A DNA stretch of 8,761 nt from an uncultured Clostridia bacterium (GCA_947629295.1 CANRDH010000053.1:1-8761); one strand, 5' to 3'. Counted from the stretch's first letter, positions 1-5,946 are shown. Translations and numbers: made by a program. Notes: generated by a model not told the origin, from the letters alone.

Positions 1-91
1 GGGCGGCTGCGGCGAATGTCAGGCATCCTGTCAGTCTGCCTGCAAGACATCCTGCACAGTTGCTAATCAGAAATGTGAAAAGCAGCAGTAA
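1..91 (+). CDS. scfA: SCIFF six-cysteine RiPP precursor peptide (3' end only)
   Basis: The first in-frame codon is at 2-4 and 29 residues are visible before the TAA at 89-91; the start lies outside the window. These residues contain exactly six cysteines, at visible positions 3, 6, 10, 14, 18 and 25, with the family's CxxC, CQSAC and CKTSCT blocks and a short charged tail. This is the conserved C-terminal core of SCIFF (six cysteines in forty-five residues, TIGR03973), and the maturase downstream confirms it. In the Clostridium thermocellum homologue CteA, the maturase links a Cys to a Thr five residues later. The equivalent pair here would be Cys14 (codon 41-43) and Thr19 (codon 56-58). The biological role of mature SCIFF is unknown. 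The call is secure; only the N-terminal leader part is missing. Confidence 0.93.
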   Translation, partial: GGCGECQASCQSACKTSCTVANQKCEKQQ

Positions 92-118
92 GCTCAGGCG
101 GCTCCGCAATCTGATATG

Positions 119-135
119 ACAAACTTATAGTTTGT
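119..135 (+). terminator. Weak hairpin after scfA
   Basis: A perfect 7-bp stem (ACAAACT / AGTTTGT) with a 3-nt loop lies 28 nt after the scfA stop. It is followed by TGTTTG rather than a clean T-run, and the stem is AT-rich. It could reduce read-through or protect the 3' end of the short scfA message, but on sequence alone it is a poor terminator. Confidence 0.25.
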
Positions 136-170
136 TGTTTGAGTGAATTTACAATGAGCAATAGGGTGAG

Positions 171-199
171 TGAAGCAGTTACGAATTGACACCGGCGGC
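171..199 (+). repeat. Direct repeat copy 1 in scfA-scfB spacer
   Basis: Positions 171-199 match 471-499 at 25 of 29 bases, including an unbroken 13-base core (TTACGAATTGACA, 179-191) and the following CGGCGGC. The offset is exactly 300 bp. Directly after the core is a GC-rich hairpin, CCGGCG (192-197) with CGCCGG (201-206). The core contains TTGACA, but no acceptable -10 lies 16-18 bp downstream, so I read it as a repeat and not a promoter. Confidence 0.7.
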
Positions 200-253
200 G
201 CGCCGGCGCTCACTGTGTTCGCTTTGATTATTGCTGCGGTTAGTCTGTTTCCG

Positions 254-274
254 CGACAGGCGGATTGCCTGTCG
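254..274 (+). other. Perfect 8-bp hairpin, function unknown
   Basis: CGACAGGC (254-261) pairs perfectly with GCCTGTCG (267-274) across a 5-nt loop. No T-run follows, so it does not look like a terminator by itself. It lies inside the 300-bp interval bounded by the direct repeats and 22 nt before the likely terminator at 296-329. It could be part of a structured RNA or a repeat-element arm. Confidence 0.45.
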
Positions 275-295
275 GTGACAATTGATGCTGTATCG

Positions 296-329
296 GGAGC
301 GGCTTGTAGGAGCCGCTCCGCAGTTTTTT
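296..329 (+). terminator. Likely intrinsic terminator between scfA and scfB
   Basis: A perfect 9-bp GC-rich stem, GGAGCGGCT (296-304) with AGCCGCTCC (311-319), has a 6-nt loop and is followed after four bases by TTTTTT (324-329). The small gap between stem and T-run weakens it slightly. An alternative 5-bp stem, CCGCA/TGCGG (318-333), uses part of the same sequence. Its place before an extended -10 promoter suggests that scfA transcription ends here and scfB has its own start. Confidence 0.6.
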
Positions 330-388
330 GCGGCAGAGCTATTGTCTGACTTGATGCTTGTTTGAATTTTCAGTGAAGTGCAGTTGAG

Positions 389-397
389 TGTTATAAT
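389..397 (+). promoter_or_regulatory. Extended -10 promoter for scfB
   Basis: TGTTATAAT at 389-397 is a perfect TATAAT hexamer with a TGn extension. No good -35 box sits 16-18 bp upstream (TTCAGT-like at 369-374), which fits an extended -10 promoter. The predicted transcription start is near 404, giving a 5' UTR of about 125 nt that includes the second repeat copy and its hairpin. Confidence 0.5.
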
Positions 398-470
398 AAC
401 TAAAATGACACACTTATCGCTTGTGGCTGGAGCAAACTTACGGTCGAGCCATAAAGCTGATACCATTGAA

Positions 471-499
471 TAAAGTAATTACGAATTGACAGCGGCGGC
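471..499 (+). repeat. Direct repeat copy 2, just upstream of scfB
   Basis: Second copy of the 29-base repeat, 300 bp after the first, differing at four positions. It is also followed by a GC hairpin, CGGCG (493-497) with CGCCG (504-508), so repeat plus hairpin appears to be the unit. The hairpin ends about 10 nt before the scfB ribosome binding site and could affect its translation. Recombination between the copies would delete 300 bp, removing the terminator and promoter described above. Confidence 0.7.
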
Positions 500-529
500 A
501 CCTCGCCGATATAGGAATGGGGAAGAAGA

Positions 530-1939
530 ATGATCCATAAATATAAGCTTAACGGTTATAATATATGCCTTGATGTTCATAGCGGTGCAGTACATATACT
601 TGATGACGCCGCTTATGATATACTTGATTATTGTGATGAAAATATGACAAAAAGCGTACCTGAAAGGATTTATTCAGAGCTTGGCGGCAGGTATGGGAAA
701 GAGGAAATTGAGGAAACCTATGCGGCTTTGTATGAGCTTTTCGAAATGTCTCAGCTTTTTTCCCGCGATGATTATGAAAAATTTGCCGATATGATGACAA
801 AGGCCCCCGTAAAATCAATGTGCATAAATATTTCGCATGACTGTAACCTGAGATGTGAGTATTGCTTTGCCGCAAAGGGCGATTTCGGTCAGGGAAGATG
901 TCTTATGCCTCTTGAAACCGCGAAAAAGGCTATTGATTTTATCATAGCAAATTCGGGGACAAGAAAAAATCTGGAGGTTGATTTCTTCGGCGGAGAACCG
1001 CTTATGAATTTTGATGTCGTTAAAAAAACGGTGGAATATGCAAGAGGTTTGGAGGATAAGTATAATAAGAAATTCAGATTTACTATTACAACAAACGGTC
1101 TTTTGCTCGATGATGACAAGATAGAATTTATCAATCGTGAGATGAATAATGCGGTGCTGTCACTCGACGGAAGAAAGGAAGTCAATGATAGGCTGAGGGT
1201 AACTCCGAACGGTAAGGGAAGCTATGATACGATTGTTCCGAAATACCAAAGGCTTGTTGAAGGCAGAGGAGATAAGGATTATTATATCAGAGGTACGTTT
1301 ACAAAATATAATCTTGATTTTACCGACGATGTACTTCATATGCACAGTCTGGGCTTTGACCAGCTTTCGATTGAGCCCGTCGTATCAGACCCGAAACTGG
1401 ATTATTCGATTAAATATGAGGATTTACCCGTGGTTTTCAAAGAATATGAAAGACTTGCGGAAACGATTATAGAATCAAGGAAAAAGGGAGATTATTATAA
1501 TTTCTTCCATTTTATGATTGACCTTAATCAGGGACCTTGCGCTATAAAGCGTCTGAGGGGCTGCGGCTGCGGAAACGAATATGTCGCAGTTACACCGCAG
1601 GGCGATATTTACCCCTGCCATCAGTTTGTCGGAAATGAAGATTATAAAATGGGAAATCTCAATGACGGAACTTTCGATACCGATATGAAAAAAATGTTTG
1701 CCATGGCTAATGTTTATACAAAGGAAAACTGTAAGGACTGCTGGGCAAAATTCTACTGCTCGGGCGGCTGTAATGCAAACAATTTCCAATATGAGGGTAA
1801 TATCGGAAAATCCCACAAAACATCATGCGAGCTTGAAAAAAAGCGCCTTGAATGTGCAATTATGATAAAGGCGGCGCTTTCAGAGTGCGGCGATGAGGCT
1901 CCGTGCGACGGAGAGGACTGCATAAGCTCTTGTCTGTAA
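530..1939 (+). CDS. scfB: SCIFF maturase, radical SAM/SPASM thioether-forming enzyme
   Basis: This 469-residue enzyme should install the Cys-to-Thr thioether in the SCIFF peptide encoded just upstream. Residues 1-90 form the peptide-binding (RRE-like) N-terminal domain, opening with MIHKYKLNGYNI as in TIGR03974 members. The radical SAM cluster motif CxxxCxxC is Cys105, Cys109 and Cys112 (followed by Phe), and a GGEP motif lies about residues 154-157. The C-terminal SPASM region carries Cys337, 345, 347, 363, 401, 404, 410, 414 and 433, enough for two auxiliary 4Fe-4S clusters. A GGGGAAG ribosome binding site (519-525) precedes the ATG. Unusual: the last 17 residues contain four more cysteines (453, 459, 464, 468) in an acidic tail. 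Cytoplasmic; no signal peptide. The family call is very secure. No convincing terminator follows. Confidence 0.95.
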   Translation: MIHKYKLNGYNICLDVHSGAVHILDDAAYDILDYCDENMTKSVPERIYSELGGRYGKEEIEETYAALYELFEMSQLFSRDDYEKFADMMTKAPVKSMCINISHDCNLRCEYCFAAKGDFGQGRCLMPLETAKKAIDFIIANSGTRKNLEVDFFGGEPLMNFDVVKKTVEYARGLEDKYNKKFRFTITTNGLLLDDDKIEFINREMNNAVLSLDGRKEVNDRLRVTPNGKGSYDTIVPKYQRLVEGRGDKDYYIRGTFTKYNLDFTDDVLHMHSLGFDQLSIEPVVSDPKLDYSIKYEDLPVVFKEYERLAETIIESRKKGDYYNFFHFMIDLNQGPCAIKRLRGCGCGNEYVAVTPQGDIYPCHQFVGNEDYKMGNLNDGTFDTDMKKMFAMANVYTKENCKDCWAKFYCSGGCNANNFQYEGNIGKSHKTSCELEKKRLECAIMIKAALSECGDEAPCDGEDCISSCL

Positions 1940-2003
1940 TACTTCGGAGTTTTCTTAACGCTGATGTCTGAGTAAAATTTTGTAAAACGAGGCTGAAAAA
2001 GTA

Positions 2004-2032
2004 TTGACAAGGACTGTTAAATGTGTTATAGT
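2004..2032 (+). promoter_or_regulatory. Strong sigma-A promoter of the infC operon
   Basis: TTGACA (2004-2009), a 17-bp spacer and TATAGT (2027-2032) form a near-consensus promoter, with a TGT extension before the -10. Transcription would start near 2039, about 168 nt before the infC start codon. Confidence 0.85.
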
Positions 2033-2038
2033 ATTCTG

Positions 2039-2206
2039 GTAAAACAAAGTAAGGCTTGGCTTTCACCTGTAAGGTATCGTCTGTTACGGGTCAATAGTTG
2101 TGTTGATCCCTGATTTAGTCAGGGGTTATGTATGCTATTTGACGCACGGACGGTCGGTGACGGTTCGTGCTTTGTTTATGTTATATTGTTTTGGAGGTGC
2201 TTTACA
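2039..2206 (+). promoter_or_regulatory. Structured leader of infC-rpmI-rplT, probable autoregulatory attenuator
   Basis: The leader can form a chain of helices that share strands: CCTGTAA (2066-2072) with TTACGGG (2084-2090); GGGTCAA (2088-2094) with TTGA-T-CCC (2103-2110, one bulged T); and CCCTGA (2108-2113) with TCAGGG (2119-2124). The first excludes the second, and the second excludes the third. A further hairpin at 2144-2170 is followed by a T-rich stretch. In Bacillus the same operon is controlled by uL20 binding to its leader RNA (L20 leader). Similar control here is inferred from gene order and these helices, not from a matched Rfam model. Confidence 0.55.
2144..2190 (+). terminator. 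Possible attenuator hairpin before infC
   Basis: GCACGGA (2144-2150) pairs with TTCGTGC (2164-2170; one G-T wobble), with an inner GTC/GAC helix (2153-2161). It is followed by a T-rich but interrupted tail beginning TTTGTTTATG. This would be an imperfect intrinsic terminator ending just before the infC Shine-Dalgarno (2193-2199), a natural position for transcription attenuation. The interrupted T-run keeps confidence moderate. Confidence 0.4.
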
Positions 2207-2725
2207 ATTAGCAAGCAGGAAATTCAGATTAATGACGATATTCGTGATAAGGAGATCCGTGTGATAGGTTCCGATGGTTCACAGCTCGGTATCATGCCTT
2301 CCTCAAAGGCTCTCGGTCTGGCAGAAGCCGCTAATCTCGATCTCGTAAAAATAGCTCCGCAGGCTCAGCCGCCTGTATGTAAGATCATGGATTACGGAAA
2401 ATATCGCTTTGAACAGGCAAAGAGAGAAAAGGAAGCAAGAAAAAATCAGAAGGTTGTTGATGTCAAGGAGATTCGCCTTTCGCTTAATATTGACACCCAT
2501 GATTTCAATACGAAGCTTAACCATACTCAGCGTTTCATTAAAAGCGGAGATAAGGTAAAGGTCTCGATACGCTTCAGAGGACGAGAGATGGGACACCCTG
2601 AACTCGGAACGGAGATTATGAATAAATTCGCAGAGGCTTGTCAGGAATTTGCCGTTGTTGAAAAGCCTGCAAAGCTTGAGGGGCGTAATATGCTTATGTT
2701 CCTTGCACCAAGGCACAACAAATAA
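2207..2725 (+). CDS. infC: Translation initiation factor IF-3 (ATT start)
   Basis: IF-3 binds the 30S subunit, prevents premature 50S joining and checks start codon and initiator tRNA pairing. I place the start at the non-canonical ATT at 2207: it is 9 nt after a strong GGAGGTG (2193-2199), and the protein then begins (f)M-SKQEIQIND, matching family N-termini. That gives 172 residues, the usual length. Residues 1-70 are the N-domain (SSKALGLAEAANLDLVKIAP and DYGKYRFEQ regions), about 70-82 the lysine-rich linker, and the rest the C-domain with the HTQRFIKSGDKVKV and FRGREM motifs. An upstream in-frame ATG at 2132 would add 25 atypical residues without a good ribosome binding site, so I rejected it. 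AUU starts underlie IF-3 autorepression in E. coli; the same is likely here. First gene of the operon, 25 nt before rpmI. Confidence 0.95.
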   Translation: MSKQEIQINDDIRDKEIRVIGSDGSQLGIMPSSKALGLAEAANLDLVKIAPQAQPPVCKIMDYGKYRFEQAKREKEARKNQKVVDVKEIRLSLNIDTHDFNTKLNHTQRFIKSGDKVKVSIRFRGREMGHPELGTEIMNKFAEACQEFAVVEKPAKLEGRNMLMFLAPRHNK

Positions 2726-2750
2726 AAGAAAAACCAAGGAGGAATTTAAT

Positions 2751-2948
2751 ATGCCTAAGATTAAAACACACAGCGGAGCGAAGAAGCGTTTCAAACTGAC
2801 CAAGGGCGGTAAGGTGATTCGTGCGCACGCTAATAAGAGTCATATACTCAACAAGAAAACCACAAAGCGTAAAAGAGGACTGAGAAAGACTGCTGTTGCA
2901 GATAAGACAAATGTAGCGGCAATAAAGAAGCTCATTCCATATAAATAA
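2751..2948 (+). CDS. rpmI: 50S ribosomal protein bL35
   Basis: This is a 65-residue, strongly basic protein of the large ribosomal subunit, of normal length for bL35. It starts MPKIKTHSGAKKRFKLT and contains the conserved GGKVIRAHANKSHILNKK segment and the KRKRGLRK basic patch, ending in LIPYK. The ATG at 2751 has an AAGGAGGA ribosome binding site at 2736-2743. It is co-transcribed between infC (25 nt upstream) and rplT (42 nt downstream), the standard bacterial order. A longer in-frame reading upstream would overlap the end of infC and has no support. Confidence 0.97.
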   Translation: MPKIKTHSGAKKRFKLTKGGKVIRAHANKSHILNKKTTKRKRGLRKTAVADKTNVAAIKKLIPYK

Positions 2949-2990
2949 TTTGTAACAGTCAATTAATTAAGATTATCGGAGGTATATAAC

Positions 2991-3344
2991 ATGGCTCGTG
3001 TAAAGGGTGCGTTGGCAACACGCAAAAGAAGAAAAAAGGTGCTCAGACTTGCTAAGGGCTACTGGGGTGCAAAAAGCAAGCATTTTAAGATGGCCAAGGA
3101 AGCCATAATGAAAAGCGGTAACTACGCTTATATCGGAAGAAAACAGAGAAAGCGTGATTTCAGAAGATTGTGGATTACTAGAATTTCGGCCGGCTGCAAG
3201 GCTAACGGTATAAACTACTCCACATTTATGTATGGCCTTAAGAAAGCGGATATAGCACTTAACAGAAAGATGCTTTCCGAAATTGCTATTGCAGATCCCG
3301 AGGCTTTTACAGCTCTTGTTGAAAAGGCGAAGGCTGCTCTTTGA
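2991..3344 (+). CDS. rplT: 50S ribosomal protein uL20 (L20)
   Basis: This 117-residue basic protein binds 23S rRNA early in large-subunit assembly and in Bacillus and E. coli also represses its own operon by binding leader mRNA. The family signature is clear: MARVKGALATRKRRKKVL at the start, then KGYWGAKSKHFKMA, the YAYIGRKQRKRDFR stretch and the NGINYSTFM segment. The extended basic N-terminal part (residues 1-60) penetrates rRNA; residues 60-117 form the globular domain that in homologues contacts the regulatory mRNA. A CGGAGG ribosome binding site (2977-2982) sits 8 nt before the ATG. It is the last gene of the operon, followed 8 nt after its stop by a strong terminator. Confidence 0.97.
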   Translation: MARVKGALATRKRRKKVLRLAKGYWGAKSKHFKMAKEAIMKSGNYAYIGRKQRKRDFRRLWITRISAGCKANGINYSTFMYGLKKADIALNRKMLSEIAIADPEAFTALVEKAKAAL

Positions 3345-3352
3345 TTTAATAT

Positions 3353-3392
3353 GTCACGCTCGTGCATTGCCGGGGCGTGACTTTTATTTTTT
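3353..3392 (+). terminator. Strong intrinsic terminator after rplT
   Basis: GTCACGCTC (3353-3361) pairs with GGGCGTGAC (3373-3381; one T-G wobble), giving a 9-bp stem with an 11-nt loop. It is followed immediately by TTTTATTTTTT (3382-3392). It should end the infC operon. The next base begins the Shine-Dalgarno of the following small ORF, so read-through would directly expose a translatable message. Confidence 0.88.
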
Positions 3393-3405
3393 AGGAGGTG
3401 AAATT

Positions 3406-3663
3406 ATGTTGTGTGAAGAGCTGCCCAAAATCATGTGGTTTGAAAATAATAACGATTATACCGAATGTGACGGACTGTTTCATTATATAGTCCTGCCTGA
3501 TACGGCGGATAAAACCATGACGGTTAAAATATGGTGCGGGGAATATTGCTATGGGAAAAGTAAGGATATTATTGTATCTGAGCGAACCTTTTTTATGACT
3601 AATGAAGGCAGGGAAGAGATGATAGAATATATACGCAATGAGAACAGCAGCTATCATAAATAA
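3406..3663 (+). CDS. Hypothetical 85-residue protein, unrecognised
   Basis: I do not recognise this family. The ATG at 3406 follows an excellent AGGAGGTG (3393-3400) with 5-nt spacing, which supports real translation; a longer in-frame reading from 3283 would overlap rplT and the terminator and is rejected. The product is 85 residues, soluble-looking, without signal peptide or membrane segment, and mixed in charge with an acidic first half. It has four cysteines (3, 21, 44, 48), the last two as a WCGEYC (CxxxC) pair, and aromatic clusters (MWFENNNDY, FHYIV). Residues about 25-63 alternate hydrophobic and polar positions as in beta strands, followed by a helical, charged C-terminus (EGREEMIEYIRNE). 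No separate promoter is evident, so it may depend on read-through from the ribosomal operon. Confidence 0.65.
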   Translation: MLCEELPKIMWFENNNDYTECDGLFHYIVLPDTADKTMTVKIWCGEYCYGKSKDIIVSERTFFMTNEGREEMIEYIRNENSSYHK

Positions 3664-3725
3664 TTTTTTGCAATAATGCCGTAACAAAGCTTTTGAGACG
3701 ATTCTTTATAAGGATAAAAAATATG

Positions 3726-3754
3726 TGGAAATTTGAAGATATATATGCTATTAT
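3726..3754 (+). promoter_or_regulatory. Probable promoter of the GH31 gene
   Basis: TGGAAA (3726-3731, 4 of 6 matches to TTGACA), a 17-bp spacer and TATTAT (3749-3754) preceded by TGC make a plausible extended -10 promoter. The start would be near 3761, about 35 nt before the ATG. The surroundings are AT-rich, so chance matches are possible. I saw no clear operator palindrome or catabolite (cre) site. Confidence 0.45.
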
Positions 3755-3795
3755 TAAGGGGTAGTACCAAATTATGTTGAGAAAGAAGGATAGCT

Positions 3796-5871
3796 ATGAT
3801 AAAAAAATACATTTATGGAAATCCTGTACCTACCGGCGCTGTGGCGGCGGATATTGAGCCTACTAACGGTCCTGTTGAATATCTGAGTGAAATTGAATCG
3901 GATAATAAGATTATTTTTAATTATGTCATGAATGGGGAGGATATTGTCTACGGACTTGGCGAGGCTAACAGGGGAATGAATAAGAGAGGCGGTCTGTATC
4001 GCAGCTTTTGCAGTGATGAGCCTAACCAGACGGAGGATAAGCAATCCTTATACGGTGCACATAATTTTATAGTAATTACGGGAATGATAAGTGTGGGTAT
4101 ATTTATCGACTGCCCGTGTGAGGTAAAATTCGATATCGGATATACCTCCTCAAATATGCTTAATATTGAGCTTGAAAGCAGAGACTTTGTTGTATATATA
4201 ATCGAAGGAAAAAATGCTTACGATATTGTAAAACAATTTAGGGAAATGATAGGCAGGAGTTATATCGCGCCTCGATGGGCATTCGGTTATCAGCAGAGCC
4301 GCTGGAGCTATATGAATGAGGATGAAATACGTGAAGTTGTAGAAAAGCACCGTGAAAACGGAATACCTCTCGATGCCGTATATATGGATATAGACTATAT
4401 GGAAGGCTATAAGGATTTCACAGTCAGCGATGAGGCGTTTCCCGATTTCGCCGATTTTGTAAAGGAAATGAGGGATAAAGGAGTACGCCTTGTTCCGATT
4501 ATAGACGCCGGTGTAAAAATTGAGGAAAATTACGATATTTATGAGGAAGGAAAAGAAAAGGGCTATTTCTGCAAAAGAGAGGACGGGAGTGATTTTGTCG
4601 CTTCGGTATGGCCCGGAAAAACGCATTTCCCCGATTTCCTTAATCCGCAGGCAAGAAAATGGTTCGGCTCAAAGTATAAGCGCTTGACTGACTGCGGGAT
4701 AGAAGGCTTCTGGAATGACATGAACGAGCCTGCAATGTTCTTTACAGAGGAGGGCGAGGAAAAAGCAAAGCAGCTTATCGGGGAATTTGATTTTACTGCA
4801 AACACTTCGCATAAATTCTTTGAATTGGGCGGGACCGTATTGGGTCTTGCAAACAGAACGGAAGACTATAAGGGATTCTACCATAATATCGACGGTAATA
4901 TGGTGCGTCATGATAAGGTGCATAATATTTACGGTGCAAATATGACAAGAGCGGCAGGTGAAGCCTTTGAGGAAATTTCTCCCGATAAACGATTGCTTAT
5001 GTTTTCCCGCGCGTCATATATAGGCAGTCACAGGTACGGAGGAATATGGACGGGAGATAACCAGTCGTGGTGGAGTCATCTTCTTCTCAATATAAAAATG
5101 ATGCCCTCGCTGAATATGTGCGGATTTTTATACAGCGGCGCTGATTTGGGCGGCTTTGGAGGCAACTGTACGAGAGACCTCCTTATGCGCTGGCTCGGAT
5201 TTGGTATATTTACCCCGCTTATGCGTAATCATTCGGCAATGGGTACACGCAGACAGGAATGTTATAATTTGGGAGATACGGAGGATTTTGCAAATATCAT
5301 CTCGATACGTTACAGCCTTATTCCTTATCTGTACAGTGAATATATGAAAGCTTGTCTTAATAACGATATGCTCTTCAAGCCGCTGTCCTTTGAATATCCC
5401 GCAGACGATTTTGCGGAAACAGTAGAGGATCAGCTTATTCTTGGAGAAAGCATTATGCTTGCGCCGATATATGAGCAGAATGCACGAGGAAGATATGTAT
5501 ATCTTCCGGAGGATATGCTCCTTGTTGTTTTCCGCTCCTCGTCTGTACGAAGATATCAGGTGCTAAGGAAGGGCATTCACTACATTGCCGCAGATATAAA
5601 CGAGGTTCCGCTGTTTATACGCAAGGGTAGGCTTTTGCCGCTTTGCAGAACATCTCAATGTACGGATGAAATGGATACGTCAATGTTTGAGCTAATCGCC
5701 TTTACAGACGGTGAAATGCAGTATATTATGTATGAGGATGACGGTATATCCAAAGATTATGATAACAAGAATAACTATATTCCGTTTGAGATAAAAAGGG
5801 TGGACGGAGTCCTTGGCGCCTCGTCACCGAAAACAATAGTGAAATTATCGTTGTACGGGCAGGATGATTAA
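3796..5871 (+). CDS. Glycoside hydrolase family 31 alpha-glucosidase, intracellular
   Basis: A 691-residue GH31 retaining alpha-glycosidase, probably an alpha-glucosidase releasing hexose from the non-reducing ends of alpha-glucosides; exact substrate (maltose, isomaltose or other) cannot be read from sequence. Residues 1-150 form the N-terminal beta domain with the YGLGE motif at 52-56. The catalytic barrel spans about 150-520: the MDIDYM motif (Asp198, Asp200), the nucleophile Asp308 in WNDMNEP, the acid/base Asp421 in WTGDNQSWW, and Arg477/His479 in the LMRNHS motif. The C-terminal beta domain includes NEVPLFIRKGRLLPL. The length is typical and the frame intact. There is no signal peptide, so it acts on imported sugars. 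A GAAAGAAGGA ribosome binding site (3781-3790) precedes the ATG. It stands as a single transcription unit between the ribosomal and glycolytic operons. Confidence 0.92.
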   Translation: MIKKYIYGNPVPTGAVAADIEPTNGPVEYLSEIESDNKIIFNYVMNGEDIVYGLGEANRGMNKRGGLYRSFCSDEPNQTEDKQSLYGAHNFIVITGMISVGIFIDCPCEVKFDIGYTSSNMLNIELESRDFVVYIIEGKNAYDIVKQFREMIGRSYIAPRWAFGYQQSRWSYMNEDEIREVVEKHRENGIPLDAVYMDIDYMEGYKDFTVSDEAFPDFADFVKEMRDKGVRLVPIIDAGVKIEENYDIYEEGKEKGYFCKREDGSDFVASVWPGKTHFPDFLNPQARKWFGSKYKRLTDCGIEGFWNDMNEPAMFFTEEGEEKAKQLIGEFDFTANTSHKFFELGGTVLGLANRTEDYKGFYHNIDGNMVRHDKVHNIYGANMTRAAGEAFEEISPDKRLLMFSRASYIGSHRYGGIWTGDNQSWWSHLLLNIKMMPSLNMCGFLYSGADLGGFGGNCTRDLLMRWLGFGIFTPLMRNHSAMGTRRQECYNLGDTEDFANIISIRYSLIPYLYSEYMKACLNNDMLFKPLSFEYPADDFAETVEDQLILGESIMLAPIYEQNARGRYVYLPEDMLLVVFRSSSVRRYQVLRKGIHYIAADINEVPLFIRKGRLLPLCRTSQCTDEMDTSMFELIAFTDGEMQYIMYEDDGISKDYDNKNNYIPFEIKRVDGVLGASSPKTIVKLSLYGQDD

Positions 5872-5874
5872 TAA

Positions 5875-5908
5875 AAATTTCCAATTAAATTAATTAAATT
5901 TCTTTTTT
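5875..5908 (+). terminator. AT-rich intrinsic terminator candidate after GH31 gene
   Basis: Starting 3 nt after the stop codon, AAATTT (5875-5880) pairs with AAATTT (5896-5901), and AATTA (5883-5887) with TAATT (5891-5895), leaving a CC bulge and a 3-nt loop. C and TTTTTT (5903-5908) follow. The stem has no GC pairs and is weak, but its position and T-run suggest a terminator. The pgk promoter starts immediately after it. Confidence 0.45.
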
Positions 5909-5911
5909 CTA

Positions 5912-5940
5912 TTGAAAAAAATGCCAAAATAGTATAGAAT
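5912..5940 (+). promoter_or_regulatory. Promoter of the pgk-tpiA-gpmI operon
   Basis: TTGAAA (5912-5917), a 17-bp spacer and TAGAAT (5935-5940) give 5 of 6 matches at each hexamer. An overlapping TATAGA (5933-5938) would have a 15-bp spacer and is less good. Transcription would start near 5947, leaving a leader of about 225 nt before the pgk start codon. Confidence 0.7.
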
Positions 5941-5946
5941 ATTGTT

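Noticed and set aside
186..214. TTGACA at 186-191 as a promoter
   Set aside because: No -10-like hexamer occurs 16-18 bp downstream; the region there is a GC-rich hairpin.
179..466. 95-residue open frame on the - strand in the scfA-scfB spacer
   Set aside because: It has low-complexity composition, no ribosome binding site or family features, and it crosses the repeats and terminator; it is a chance ORF.
171..499. CRISPR array or insertion sequence from the repeated core
   Set aside because: Only two copies 300 bp apart, with no regular spacers, transposase or clear terminal inverted repeats.
486..515. TTGACA (486-491) with TATAGG (510-515) as a promoter for scfB
   Set aside because: The transcript would begin inside the ribosome binding site near 522; the TTGACA belongs to the repeat core, and the extended -10 at 389-397 is a better candidate.
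1940..2003. Terminator after scfB
   Set aside because: Only a 3-bp ACT/AGT stem with a TCGG loop (1941-1950) followed by TTT; too weak to call.
2132..2206. ATG at 2132 as the infC start
   Set aside because: It adds 25 residues unlike any IF-3, lacks a suitable Shine-Dalgarno and overlaps the leader hairpin; ATT at 2207 fits far better.
2303..2803. 166-residue antisense frame over infC
   Set aside because: Its protein resembles nothing I know, and the sense gene is certain; it is a shadow.
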